A stretch of 64,000 bases of DNA from Hyphodiscus hymeniophilus. Its lineage: Eukaryota; Ascomycota; Leotiomycetes; Helotiales; Hyphodiscaceae. The first letter of the stretch is position 1, and each line of letters opens with the position of its first letter. The position numbers and the translations under genes were made by a program. The notes under the pieces were generated by a model that searched no databases, was not told where the DNA came from, and saw only the letters and a list, made by a program, of their open reading frames with translations. Shown piece by piece: positions 22,530 through 34,287 of the stretch. The DNA is taken from the NCBI GenBank assembly GCA_016508695.1, contig VNKQ01000015.1, forward strand, positions 1,116,001 to 1,180,000. The letters run 5' to 3'.

Positions 22530-23116
22530 TATTGCGCGAGACGCAGGGAGATTGGCGTAGTAGATGAGTTGAGCAGTTTCAAGACAGCATGACGACGTGA
22601 CTTAGTATGTTTTCTACCCATTTACTGCTAGCTACAGAACGGAATTTGGTGGTGTTGGAAGAATCAGGAAGATATAAATTTAGGACCAACGGCTTGAGGT
22701 TTGCCGTTTCAATATACAGCTTTTCTTTGACCGGCAGCCGGAGGATGTGTATCTTTGTTGGCAACGCCGGTTAGGATCAAGTCTTTTTGTCACAAAGAAC
22801 TAACAAGGTGAGCTTTGTGAGGAGAAGACATGATTGGATTCGAATCGTTACTTCAACTACTGTAGTGATTTTGGACTTGTTATTCTCGACATTCGCCATC
22901 GGGTATTATACCATACTGCGTTTACATAGCGCATAGACGTCAAAAGTTAAGGGGATAATCCATATTGAAGGGGTGTCGGCCGGAGGCGACACAAGTGCGA
23001 TCCCAGATACGTAGGTAAGTCAGTGTCAGATTGTACCCAAGAGAGAGTAGCCCGTGGATCGTCATAAATCGTAATCCAATATACGGTCTACTGCCATATG
23101 TGCAGACGCGATCTAT
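22530..23116. other. Intergenic region, nothing recognised
   Basis: It contains the upstream region of the metallophosphoesterase and the 3' flank of the LCCL gene, both on the minus strand. No gene or repeat is supported. Confidence 0.5.
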
Positions 23117-25060
23117 CTATATAACAAGCACCTCCCCATCCAGCTCTCTGCTCTTGACTTTACTAGGCCCGCTTTCCATCACCGTCCAACTACCATCTGC
23201 ATTCCATATCCCCGCCTTGGTATAGTCCCAACTGTTTGGTCCCTGCATGTACGAAAATCTGAAATATTCGGGCTCTGCAATAGCGGGGTCTTTCGTCCAT
23301 TCGAATTCCTCGTCGCTGGAGAACCCCTCATCCGTGTAGCCCCTGAACCGCTCCACATCATTGACTAGGACGCTGATACCATCGAACGGCTCCGGAGGCT
23401 CAAGCCACGAGAAGGATATTGTAGAGACATTCTGGCCCAGGGTAATATTTGGGATTGAGACTTTTGGGAGACGAGAATTGTGTTGCGCGTCTCCTCGTAA
23501 TTCATCGGCCGTTTGTAAAACAGAGTCGAATCCCCAGCGAGCAATACCATTGATGAAAAGTCCTATCAGAAGTCCTTGATATAATAAAACTGGCCGGGTT
23601 TGCATGCTAGTTCCTGGAAGCAACAGTAGCGCAAGAATGTAGTGATGGATCCGAAGGCTGAGACCTGGGAGCAAGAGGGAGATCAGAATAGCGCCGATGA
23701 ACAAGCCGTAGATCCCAAGATACCGTATCAGTCTACCTTCGCGTTGGAAGTAGAAAATCTGCTTGATGAAGATAATTACGAGAAGAACAATAATTATGCA
23801 GAGTGCGAGATAGGCTCCTGGTTGCTGGTTGAGATCATGCTTGTTAAGTCGCTGAATCGGTATCCAGTCCAGTGTGTAGTTTGATAGTGCACCGACCCAA
23901 CAGCCGCCTAGCCATAGAACTGTCTTCTCAATCTGAGCAGTGAGTCCTGTGAGGGTTCGACGCACACCCATGTATCGATATATGACGAATGCGCAGAAAG
24001 CCGCAGGCAGAAACTTCCCCAGTATGTTTGAGACGAGGCCAACAGTGGTGCCGTGAGGGGGGGGATCAGAAGCTAAGCCAACGTGCGCAAACACGCCAGT
24101 GAAAATGCTGAAGTAGAACAGGCCAGGTGATGCTGTGAAGAGGGATAATACAACCGTGAACGTCAACGATACAAGAAGCAGCTCCCAGCGGGCATCCTTG
24201 GCCTCGCAAGTCGTTCCAGAGTGAAAGGTGAATGATGAGGGGAAGTTTGAGTCAAACCCAATGCTATCGATATTGTGTCTCGAAGAGCTTTGGTAATTGC
24301 GGTGTTGACCGACCAGAGACACGACCCCGCATCCTCCCTTAATATCGTCAATAATGCCAGCATGAATTGCAGATCCGCAGATGAAGGAGTCGCTTCGGTA
24401 AATAGGCGATGGATCCTCCATTGAAGGGCCTCCGATAACCAACGGCCGGTAATTGATTTCTTGGGCGCCAACAGCCCGAGGGTTTAAGACCATTACGCCG
24501 GCACAATTCGCCGGGCATCTGAACGCAAACCCACTTCCATTGAACGGCCGGCAGTCGTTTCCATTCAAACCACATCTGTTCCCCGGAACCCAGTATGTAT
24601 TTGTACATCCGATATTTCCTGGCGCTCCCCAGCCCTCGATCTCCGTGGCAAACGTACTCTGGCGCATAATCAAAGCAAAAGTCAAAGCCCACAGAAAGTA
24701 ATATCCAATCAACAGAGATATCCTATGCCTCCTTTTGGGAATATATTTGTCCAAAAGATGTATTGGAGCCTCCTGTATAGCTGGGAAGAAAGGCTTTATC
24801 TCATGAACTCGTGGAGGATCTGGACCCCTCGCCCATCTTCCTATTGCTTTTCCAACTCGGCGGATAGGCAGAGGTACCCATTTCAAGTAGCGATATGAGC
24901 TTTGATCCTGCAGGAAACGAGGGGTTGGAGGAGAGCTGTCGTCGGAGAGGTCGTCCATGGGAAGAAGGTTCGTCTGGGTTGACTCGTTTATTGGATCGTC
25001 GGGATGTTCATCATGTCGAGTCCCATACCGCGCCATCTCCTCATCATCTGGGAAAGCCAT
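23117..25060 (-). CDS. LCCL-domain multipass membrane protein
   Basis: Single-exon gene, 647 aa, ATG at 25060. An acidic cytosolic N-terminus (DDLSDDSSPPTPRF) leads to a first membrane segment near residues 115-135 (LIGYYFLWALTFALIM). Then comes a cysteine-rich luminal/extracellular LCCL domain: CGLNGNDCRPF, FRCPANC, INYRPLVIGG, YRSDSFICGSAIHAGII, GGCGVVSLVGQ. At least seven more hydrophobic segments follow (about residues 290-510). The soluble C-terminus has a beta-rich ISFSWLEPPEPF domain and ends EVLVI. This layout is that of the conserved fungal LCCL membrane proteins, whose function is not established. A 5' intron upstream of 25060 cannot be excluded. Confidence 0.88.
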   Translation of the reverse strand: MAFPDDEEMARYGTRHDEHPDDPINESTQTNLLPMDDLSDDSSPPTPRFLQDQSSYRYLKWVPLPIRRVGKAIGRWARGPDPPRVHEIKPFFPAIQEAPIHLLDKYIPKRRHRISLLIGYYFLWALTFALIMRQSTFATEIEGWGAPGNIGCTNTYWVPGNRCGLNGNDCRPFNGSGFAFRCPANCAGVMVLNPRAVGAQEINYRPLVIGGPSMEDPSPIYRSDSFICGSAIHAGIIDDIKGGCGVVSLVGQHRNYQSSSRHNIDSIGFDSNFPSSFTFHSGTTCEAKDARWELLLVSLTFTVVLSLFTASPGLFYFSIFTGVFAHVGLASDPPPHGTTVGLVSNILGKFLPAAFCAFVIYRYMGVRRTLTGLTAQIEKTVLWLGGCWVGALSNYTLDWIPIQRLNKHDLNQQPGAYLALCIIIVLLVIIFIKQIFYFQREGRLIRYLGIYGLFIGAILISLLLPGLSLRIHHYILALLLLPGTSMQTRPVLLYQGLLIGLFINGIARWGFDSVLQTADELRGDAQHNSRLPKVSIPNITLGQNVSTISFSWLEPPEPFDGISVLVNDVERFRGYTDEGFSSDEEFEWTKDPAIAEPEYFRFSYMQGPNSWDYTKAGIWNADGSWTVMESGPSKVKSRELDGEVLVI

Positions 25061-25632
25061 TGCTGTGTCTGCAAGCCCTTGCGCCCATCAGCAAAGTCCG
25101 GATGAGCCGATCTTACAACTCACTTCTAGTAATACGATTCTCGATGTTCGCAGCAACTCCAAAATCTTCAATCCGGCAGATGAACCATTGTAAATGTTGT
25201 GCCCTGAAAATCACTGGACAAGATGTTCATTCTGAGAAGCACCCAAGACAGGAAGACCACTGAAACGCTGACATACTGTACGGAGTAGAAGGCCGAGGAT
25301 TAGCTGCAGAAGGATTGGAACAGGGACTATCTTATCGGAGATGGCCTAAAAGGTACTAGCTGCGCGCTTTCCCGCTTTTGCTTCTGAGTCTTCGAAAGCC
25401 ATAATATCGTATACAGACTGGAAGTCAACAAAGCACAGCCTCAATCTATACCACTTGCAAAGACAAAAGAAATGTTGACGGAAACTTCAATTCAGATCCT
25501 GAGAATCCCAGAAACCCAAGATCTATTCTGAGTGTTGCTTTTCTGCAGATATATTGGCAGTCTTGTGGGGCGAAACGTTTTTGACGTCCCTTTCAAGTTG
25601 CATCCCTATTCTTCAAGAAAGCCGTGTCCGAA
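25061..25632. other. Divergent promoter region
   Basis: It separates the LCCL gene (minus) from the QTRT2 gene (plus) and presumably carries both promoters. No additional gene is seen. Confidence 0.5.
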
Positions 25633-27069
25633 ATGGGATCAGAATCTGCAAAACGAGTCTTCTTTGAACTCCTTAGCCATGTTGATCCTAATATGGTCAG
25701 CCCAAGGCTTGGAAGACTTCGTGTTCACGGCCGAAAAGGACTTGAGACGCCAGACTTTATCGCAGTCAGTTCTAGAGGTGTAGTCCCTCATATAACACCG
25801 GATGTCGTTGCAAATACGCCCGTGGGGGGATTTCATATGGCGCTGGAAGATTGTGAGTTGTTGCTATATCACGTGCTTGCTATCTGGTTCGAGTCTCATG
25901 AATATCCAGTTATAGAAAAGGCTGCGCCTCCAATCATGAAGTGTCCTGGGAGTCCTCTTCATGCATTCAATTCTCTGCCTACATCTCTCATCACTCTGCT
26001 AGCACCTCGGCGTACACCTGCTGTTACAGCCCCGAATGGCAACTCAAATACTGCAATTTCAATCTTCACCTCCACCGGATTCCAAGTCCTCACTAACAAA
26101 TCATATATTGATTCGCTGGTGAGACTACGGCCTGATATTGCGATTGCACTCGCTGATATTCCATATGGGGCCTCACCAGGCACCAAGAGGCTTGCCAAAA
26201 TGGGGGGTCGAACCCAAGAATGGCTCACGCGACTCATCAATGAGAAAACGGAGGATCAAGCAGTCTTCGCTCCTGTTCTTCCAATCGACTTTCAGGACCA
26301 AAGCGAATACATAAATTTCGTTGCAGATGATCTGGGACCTGATATCTCGGGCTTAGCATTTTATGACTCCAATCTGCTACCTGATATGCCAGCAACGACG
26401 TTGGTCTCCCATCTTCCTAAACTCTCACTTGACGAACCCACATCTCCTCATCATATACTCCGACAAGTATCATTTGGTATGGACATTTTCACTATACCAT
26501 TCATAGGATTTGCAACCGATGCTGGGATCGCCTTAACATTCCGCTTCCCTCAACCTTTACCATCGGATGATAACACGCCGGCCAACACTGGAACCAGTGT
26601 CACCCCTCTTGGAATCGACATGTGGACATCAAGCCATTCTGCGTCACCTATTCCGCTTTCCACATCTTGCAAGTGTTATACGTGTACCTCCCACCACCGA
26701 GCATACGTTCAACACCTTCTATCTGCCAAAGAAATGCTCGGCTGGACCCTTATACAGATCCACAACCACCACATTCTCTCCGAATTCTTTTCCTCAATAC
26801 GAGACAGTATCCGAGATGGTACATTCGAGAAGGATCGATCGGAATTTGCACGAACATACGAGAGCGAGTTACCGGAGAAAAGCGGCCAAGGTCCCAGGAT
26901 TCGCGGATACCATTTCAAAAGCGAAGGACTAGAAGAGGGGAAGAAAAATAAGGCGAAATGGGGGAAGCTGGGTAGTGATGATCAGGTTGATGACCCGTTG
27001 GTACCAGAGGATGATGCGGCAGAGCTGGAGGAGAAAGGATTTGCTGAGCGGGCTGCGCGAGGTGGCTAA
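25633..27069 (+). CDS. Queuine tRNA-ribosyltransferase accessory subunit 2 (QTRT2-like)
   Basis: Single exon, 478 aa from the ATG at 25633 (a GTG in frame nine bases earlier is ignored). Family role: the non-catalytic partner of eukaryotic tRNA-guanine transglycosylase, which swaps guanine-34 for queuine in GUN anticodons, often at the outer mitochondrial membrane. Visible features are the TGT-like N-terminus (PRLGRLRVHGRKGLETPDF), LRPDIAIALADIPYGA, SFGMDIF, and the zinc site CKCYTCTSHHRAYVQHLL with three cysteines and a histidine. HNHHILSEFF follows the zinc site. The C-terminus is charged (EEGKKNKAKWG). An active-site aspartate region diverges from the catalytic subunit, supporting the accessory assignment. 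The catalytic partner gene is not in this window. Confidence 0.9.
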   Translation: MGSESAKRVFFELLSHVDPNMVSPRLGRLRVHGRKGLETPDFIAVSSRGVVPHITPDVVANTPVGGFHMALEDCELLLYHVLAIWFESHEYPVIEKAAPPIMKCPGSPLHAFNSLPTSLITLLAPRRTPAVTAPNGNSNTAISIFTSTGFQVLTNKSYIDSLVRLRPDIAIALADIPYGASPGTKRLAKMGGRTQEWLTRLINEKTEDQAVFAPVLPIDFQDQSEYINFVADDLGPDISGLAFYDSNLLPDMPATTLVSHLPKLSLDEPTSPHHILRQVSFGMDIFTIPFIGFATDAGIALTFRFPQPLPSDDNTPANTGTSVTPLGIDMWTSSHSASPIPLSTSCKCYTCTSHHRAYVQHLLSAKEMLGWTLIQIHNHHILSEFFSSIRDSIRDGTFEKDRSEFARTYESELPEKSGQGPRIRGYHFKSEGLEEGKKNKAKWGKLGSDDQVDDPLVPEDDAAELEEKGFAERAARGG

Positions 27070-28430
27070 TTGATCTCTCGGTGAAATGAATGTCTCCGAA
27101 CAGTTGACCATCCACAGCTCAAGCTCAGGAGTTGGATCATATTGTTGCAGAAAAGACTTTGACTTCAGTTGCAAAGCACCCAATCACATTCCCCGACTTG
27201 AGGGATGGGGTTTTGGTGCAGGTCTGAATTCAATGCGTCAATCTTTTTAACCCGTCAATTGTTAAAGAAAGGAAATATCCAATCACGTAGCTTGACCATA
27301 GAAACTCTCGTTCTTGTAGCTTTTGTTCATTATTTCCACTGACCTCCCGATAGCTAAGAAGTGGCTAATCAGAGCCTCTGGCTTCAGGAGATAATGTTTC
27401 CTTGCACATCTCATCAATTCTTCTTCACATGGAGGGTCCGGAAGCACCCTATGATAAGGCTCGACAACATGATGTTGTTCGCTGCACATCTGTGGTTTTC
27501 AGTGAATAAAAAGTCTTTCCAAATGCTTACGGAGAAGTCCTCTTTCTTTTTTCGACTTTGTGCAATCATCTGCTTTCTGTGGTCTTGCCAAATTCTAGGG
27601 TAAGCTATTCCGTAAGATTTTGCTGCCCTTCCATTGTTTCCAATTTTTGACATGGTGGACCTCCTGGAGGAAGGTCACGACTCATTGATCAAGTGGTGAG
27701 TTGCAACCATTGCGATTGTCTCCGCCACTTGAGGAAATTGCTATCGCCTTGGCGAATCTTCATAAAACTGGCCACAATTTCATATAGCACCTGATCTGTT
27801 CCGTGATGCAATTCCAAGGCGGGCATCAGCGCTTTCGTTTTGTATTCAACAACCTAGTAATTACTCTTTCGAATTACTGGAGCAGGATCTCAAAACACCA
27901 GGAACGTCTTTCCTTGCCCACTCCACTCTCTTGCAAAGGATATCCAATCAAGATCCCTCCCAGCTACATCAATACCAGCTCTTCTGTCCCAACATCCTTT
28001 CAAGAACTCTAGGGCAGGATCGATCTTCACACGTAGCCGCACAAGCTTGCTTTGAAAAACAATCACAGGAAACTCACCTCAGGCTTCTAGATCTCATCGT
28101 CGGACATTTGGCGCCGATCCGGGGCAATTGAAAACATGGTGGCGTTCGTATCGCGGACTACAGTACTCAAACACGGGAGTGGCTTTCTCGGATAGACTAA
28201 CTCCCCGCACACAGCCAGACATGATGAAGAAGGACACTTACTGCTGCAGACTCCAATAGATGTCAATTGCACTCTCAAGCCACGTTGAAGAAGCTTGCTA
28301 TCATTGGCTTCCATCGTGATCCTGGAACCCATGCGTATAAATATGCGACGAATCCTCAAATCTGAGTTAGTCATTTACCTGACACATATCTCTCCTGCGC
28401 CGAACACTATCATCACTTCTAAAAAGTAAA
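27070..28430. other. 1.4 kb intergenic region, nothing recognised
   Basis: Only short open frames, none with family features. It probably includes the promoter of the NmrA-like gene at its right end. Confidence 0.5.
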
Positions 28431-29586
28431 ATGTCAGCTAAGAAGAGTCTTGTCGTCTTTGGTGCCACTGGTAACCAGGGAGGCTCTGTCATCAAGGCCA
28501 TCTTAATGGATCCCAGCACAGCAGAGTCTTTCAATATTCGAGCCATTACCAGAGATCCCACGAAGCCTGCTGCAACTGCCTTGGCCGAGCAAGGAGTCAC
28601 TATCCTCAAGGTATGATACCAAACTCAAGAGCAATGGAACAGTACTAAGTACTCTTCAGGCGGATCTGGATGATAAAGACTCTCTTCGAGCAGTGATGAA
28701 AGATGCATACGCAGTATTTGCAGTGACAGATTTCCACCAGCGAAAGGATAAAGAATATGAGATGCAGCAAGGGTTCAACATTGCCGACGTAGCGAAGGTA
28801 CATCTCAACCATTTGTATATTCTTTCTTTACACCCTAGTTGACTTGAGCAGGAAACAAACGTCCAGCACTTGATCTGGTCCTCTCTCCCCAATGTCTCTA
28901 AGAATATGTCCCTCTCGAAAGATATCGAGTATGTCGTTGACACTTCCCAGTCTCGAACAACAAGTACACGAAGGTGCTCCATTTCGACGGAAAGGCGCTG
29001 GTCGAAGAGCATATTCGCGATATCGGAGTCCCAGCGACCTTTCTCCTACTTGGCATCTTCATGCAAGAATTGGTTAATTTCTTGGTACCAGCATCTCCAA
29101 CCGTCACTGGATCCAAGACATACAAACTTTGTCTCCCTTCTCCAAGCACTACCAAATGGCCCTTGGTCTCTGTCAGAGAAGACGCTGGAAAATACGTCAA
29201 GGCGATCCTTCTGCATCGAGAAAAGCTACTTGGGCTACGAATCTGTGCGGCAGTAAAAGAGATGACAATCGCCGAGACCATTGAGGAGATGAACGAAGCG
29301 GGATTTAATATTGAGTTTGAGCAGTGGTCGCATGATGAATACAAGAAAGCGGTGTTAGGAATGGGACTACCGGAAGTCTTCGTAGAAGACATGAGCGAGA
29401 ACGTGAAATTCATAGAGGAATTTGGATTCTTTGGCAACATGGGCCTGGAGGACGGTCATGAGGTAGGTGAACAATATGAGTTATCTGGAAGGTATGCTGA
29501 TACTCTTGCGATAGATTTTGACAGAACCCTTGGAGACATTTGGAGAGTGGATGACCAGCAGCCCGGAGTTTAGCTCTTTGAAATAG
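28431..29586 (+). CDS. NmrA-like NAD(P)-binding oxidoreductase/regulator
   Basis: Clear exons are 28431..28610, 28660..28797, a third beginning 28852, a fourth 28951..29462 and a fifth 29515..29586, giving about 330 aa. The N-terminal Rossmann motif is VVFGATGNQGGSV (residues 8-20). AYAVFAVTDF, HLIWSSLPNV, VLHFDGKALVEEHIR and the C-terminal FGEWMTSSPEF all fit the NmrA-like/HSCARG family, which binds NAD(P) and often senses redox or acts as an isoflavone-reductase-type enzyme. The junction between exons 3 and 4 is unresolved. The acceptor at 28950 is good (branch GTTGAC), giving LSNNKYTKV, but no GT donor upstream gives the right phase. This may be a non-canonical site or a frameshift. Confidence 0.8.
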
Positions 29587-31504
29587 GTCGTTTTGACAAA
29601 CGAGAATTTCGTACTGTGAAGTGTGTCTCGGATTGAGACGACGGGAGCAACGACTTGAACTTTCCTGCCATTCATAGTCCCCGACCTTGCAGATTTTCAA
29701 TATGAGACCATCTGAATTGAGAAACGTGAAATGCAGACATTAAAGTGTGCGGGTTTGAGAGTATCATTCAAGCTAGAACCCAACCTTGACAGCGTACCTA
29801 AGTAGCGGCCATTGCGGAATTGAGTAGTATGGTCTCGCCGTCGAGTACTTAGGTATCGATACAGGAATTGGCGTAATCCTCTCGGTCCTACATTTCTATC
29901 AGCGACCAAGGTCAACAAGGACCAGTTTCTCCGTAATGTTGCGGATACGGAGTTCGATCGCCAGTCGCAATGTAAGAACTAAACAACCGGGGGAACTGAG
30001 CCCGAAGGTATAAAAGAATGCCATAGTATTCGAGCTCCCGAGCTCTTGTTTCTTCAATCTAACGTTTGTTTTGCAGTTTAGGATCCCTTCCTTGATTTGC
30101 GTGATTCCCCGTCGAGTTTCGTGCTGACATTGCAATATGGGGGGGGGGGGGGCCTCTGCGACGGTTACTCGCGGTACCCAAAATCCAGACCACTATCCAG
30201 CCAAACCTCGAGAAGCCTTGGCTGGCGAGATTGTCTACGATATCGACGAGAGAAAGAGAAAGAGAATGAGAATGAGAATGAGACCGAGAGACAGCTTCCT
30301 AATCGGACGCTGTTATCCTCTATACGAATACCAAGCTTTCATTCACGCATCAACGCCGCCTTCTAGAACGGCCACCCCTTTCTTCTGGTCGCATAGCAAT
30401 GGCGGCATGGACGTGCCAAGAACTTTGATCTCCGCTCCGCCAAGCGCTGGAGAGAGGTGGTATGATAAGAAATGCAGCGACTGTGCATTCTTGGCTTTTC
30501 TTTGATCGACGATTGATATATTTCGTGCCATACAAACGGCATCGTATTCTCTCGGTCTAGCGATGCGAAGATTAGAGAACCGCCTCTGATAGGGGAGATT
30601 GCATCTTTCCGGTTCAAACGGACCATTATCTTGTTATACCAAGCTCACAGAAAAGCTTGGCTGCTGTTCCAGGGAGAGTGGACAATCCCACCTGCCCTTT
30701 ACGGCTCATCCGCCTCAAAAGGACGGCCGCTCACTCTCTGAATTCTGGGGTTTGCTGGGTTTTGAGCCCTAAGGCTTTCGAAGTCCTGGAGGAGTTCTGT
30801 CTCTTGCTCCAGAGAACGAGACTCCGAGAGAAGAAGTCTTCCGGGAGCTACATTACAGTATTGCGCCACGGCGGGGGCATTTGCACCATTAATGTACCTC
30901 GTAACTCTCAAGGATTCTGATTACCTTGTAGGTACCAGCTGTGGCGAGGCGAGCCAACCACTAAAACTTCGCTTTTCACTACAGTCATTATTCCTTCTAT
31001 CGACCGGGTGGTTTCAATACATGGCTGTCTATCGCACGAAGATCGAAGTAATGATTTCTCCGTTGCCGTTTGCCACATGAGAGGGCGACGGGCAATCCGT
31101 CGAACTTCACTTGCATGCTATGCAATAATTGGACACAGAGCTCTACTCCCAACGGATCTCCTGCAGAATAACCAAAATGCCAAGTCTTGGCGTGATGCTC
31201 TACCTTCCTAACGTAGTGATAAACCCCGTTAGATTAGAAGATTTTTGATATCTCTGCGCATGCCAATTGATTGGGGCTTCACGAAGGCAAAGCTTCCTGG
31301 GTAGAAATTCATACCAACACCTGTATTCGAGGATGGAATCCGGTGGGCCCGAGTTGCATCAGACGATCGACACGGCTCGTCGTGCGATAATGATTGGGAG
31401 CACATATATGTATGATCCCCATGCAGCTTCGAATCGCAGTGTGCTCCCTTTCAAAGTAGCTTGTTATCTATTTGGAGCTTCTGCCGTAAAACGCTTCTGC
31501 AACG
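29587..31504. other. 1.9 kb region without a supported gene
   Basis: It contains a consensus TATAAAAG at 30009-30016, and 120 bp later an ATG at 30137 immediately followed by a 14-G run and a 122-codon open frame with no family features. Also present is a purine repeat at 30246-30290. The right end holds the promoter of the peptide transporter. Confidence 0.45.
30139..30152. repeat. 14-base poly-G tract
   Basis: Fourteen consecutive G residues, directly after an ATG at 30137. Such runs are prone to slippage and sequencing error. Confidence 0.9.
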
Positions 31505-33777
31505 ATGGGTAAGCATCTAATGGGTTCTTTGGAATGCCTCGTGCTGATGAATGTAGCGACCCGCGAAAACATCACTGCCGATGCGCAGTTTATCATGGGA
31601 AACGATGCGGTGTTGAACATGGATAGAAAAGGATCTATGATCCACGAGTTTCAGGACAAAGCCAGCCTAGAGAGGTTGCCCACCACCGAATCCAGGGACC
31701 TGCCAACGGAGGAAGAAAAACACTCTCTTCGAAGAATACCTGGGAAGCTTCCTATGGTGGCGTATATCATATGTGCGGTGGAATTTGCTGAGCGTGCCTC
31801 GTAAGTCCTAACCTCTAGGGGCAGGGTTTCCTACATGTTGTCTGATGAGCCTTCGTCCAAAATTGCCTTCTGCTACAAAGGTGCATTTACAAGTGTGTAC
31901 TGACTCGGCTTTTCTATAGTTACTACGGGGTCCAACCGCTCATAAGTAACTTCGTAAATCGTCCGTTGCCTAAAGGAGGTAATGGCTGGGGTGCGCCTCC
32001 TCGAGGAACTCAAGAAACGGCGGGTGCCTTGGGTATGGGGACTGTCAAGTCTACCGCAGTATCACAATCGTTCTCTATGCTCGCCTACGCTCTTCCGGTG
32101 TTCTTTGGATATATTGCCGATACCAGGACTGGTCGCTTCAGGCTTATCTGCTACGGTGTGCTTGTTTTCGGCGTTGCTCACGTTCTCATGGTCGTTGCTG
32201 GCTCAAAAAATCTTCTGGCGAATGGGAACGCAAAAATACCCTATTTCATCAGCGTTTACATTCTTGCCATTGGTGCTGGTAGATAATCCTCCATCACCCT
32301 GTTTATGCTCCGCTAATTGTTCTACAGCCATGTTCAAGCCCTGTGTCTCCCCGATACTCCTCGATCAAATGAAGGAGACCGAGCCGGTCACAAAGGTTTT
32401 GAAGTCGGGTGAGAAAGTCATCGTTGACCCGGAAGCAACAACTGAGCGTGTCATGCTATGGTTCTACCTTCTCATCAACGTTGGTGGTTTTATGAATGTC
32501 CCAACTTCCTACACAGCGAAGTATGTTGGATGGTGGCTATCTTTCCTGATTCCACTTTGCCTTTACCTACCACTTCTGCCACTACTATGGTGGGTTAAGC
32601 CAAAGCTCACTCTGTATCCACCAGGAGGGAGTGATTTCGGAAACGTGATCAAAATACTTGGCATCTGTTTCAAGCGCGGCGGTCTCAACAAGATGTTCAA
32701 GAAGAATGGTGGATTCTTCGAGGCTGCAAAGCCTTCGGTCATCGCTCAAAGTGGACACCACATTGAAGTTCCATGGAACGATGACTTCGTGGTGGATGTA
32801 CGCCGCGCGTTCCAAGCGACTGGCATATTCTGTTTCTTCCCATTCCAGGCCATTAACGACGCTGGTCTCGGTGGATCAACAAACGCCCTAAGCACTATGC
32901 TCACCACCAACGGCGTTCCTAACGACGTTATTGGCAACTTCAACTCCCTATCTATCATCGTCATGGCACCTGTACTCAACTACGGTCTTTACCCATTACT
33001 TCGAAAGTACAACATCCACTACGGTCCCATCGCCCGTATGTTCACGGGAATGATGCTCGCCGTACTAGGTGGCATTGGCTACACCGTCCTCAACTACTAT
33101 GCTTACAAGCTTGGGCCTTGCGGAAAGTACGGCTCCAGCGGCTACTGTGCCGATAATGGCTTGGTTTCGAATATCTCTATTTGGTTCATGGTACGTGTTT
33201 CATTTTCTTTCGTACTCAGTCCAAAAATTTGCAAAGGTTGTGTGGAGGTACTACTACTATCGCTACTCAAAGTCCTTATTTTCTTAGAAGAAACAGTTCT
33301 AACTAGAAATCAAGGCTATTCCGTATGCACTAGGTGGTATCTCGGAATTGTTCGTAAATGTGCCAGCCTATGGACTCGCATATGCCATGGCCCCGAAAAA
33401 TATGAGAGGCCTTGTCTCCGCACTCAATCTCTTCAGCCAAGCCATCACCTATGCTCTCGGCCTTGCCTTTGCTGGTATCATCAAGGATCCTTATATGTAA
33501 GTCATCGATTATCTGCGAGACCCTCCAGGCAAAGGCGAAAGCAACCGCTAACAAACTCAGCACGTGGGATTTTGGTGGGCCAACTATCGTCGGTTTTGTC
33601 GTTGCTGTCTTTTTCTACTGGATGTACAGGGATGTGGACAAGGAGGAGTACCATCTAACCAAGAATGGCGACTATCACCTCAAAATCCAGCAGGGTGCAG
33701 CGCCGCAAGATGGGGTTTCATCAGACGAAGGTGACGCTGTGCCAAACGAGAAAGCGGGGGAGAAGGAACTTTCTTAG
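31505..33777 (+). CDS. Proton-coupled di/tripeptide transporter (PTR2/POT family)
   Basis: Exons are 31505..31508, 31557..31800, 31920..32278, 32328..33190, 33315..33496 and 33561..33777, giving 622 aa. It imports small peptides across the plasma membrane. Family blocks: IICAVEFAERASYYGVQPLISNF in TM1, FFGYIADTRTGRF, GVAHVLMVV, FKPCVSPILLDQM, ERVMLWFYLLINVGG, the PTR signature FCFFPFQAINDAG, GGISELFVNVPAYGLAYAMAP and MRGLVSALNLF. Both ends are charged cytosolic tails. Exon 1 would contain only ATG plus one base. Its 48-bp intron is a multiple of three with no stop, so an unspliced message would simply add 16 residues. The intron before TM10 (33191..33314) is 124 bp. Confidence 0.9.
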
Positions 33778-34287
33778 CTTCCTAAGATTCGATGCTGATG
33801 GATGTGTGATAATTGCTAGAAACATATACTCGATCTATAGCTGAAAGAAAACCCATGGAGCATCCATTGTTGCTACTAGTAGACTCGCCAATGTCTTACT
33901 ATCACTTTTTGCTCTGGCTAATGACGAACTTGGATTCATGGTGTTACTCGTAATCTTATTACACTTCATGACACATCTCCAGTAGGTGCTTGTACTGTAC
34001 GTCGCCGCTGATTCATGCATCTAAAATGAAAATGAAGCCAGAATCAATCACTTATCGCAAATTGTAAATCGGATTCCTTCTTCATTTATTGGACACGAAT
34101 CTATTCGCATGATATTCGTATGTCACGTGTTGCTCATTCGCTAAAATGGCGATAGGCAAATTCTTCGAACCTGAAGAAACCTTCAAAGTCTCGCCATGCT
34201 ATGCGGCAACTCTGTTTCGCCTTGACTCGAAAACGGAAATATCAAATCTCCAGGCAAACGAGTTGGATTGGGAGGTTTCGAAGCAGC
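33778..34287. other. Intergenic/promoter region
   Basis: It covers the 3' flank of the transporter and the promoter of the methyltransferase gene. An in-frame ATG at 34201 could extend that protein by 29 residues. Nothing else is recognised. Confidence 0.5.

Noticed and set aside
30139..30152. Poly-G tract as a telomere or transposon end
   Set aside because: No adjacent telomeric repeats, terminal inverted repeats or target-site duplication found.
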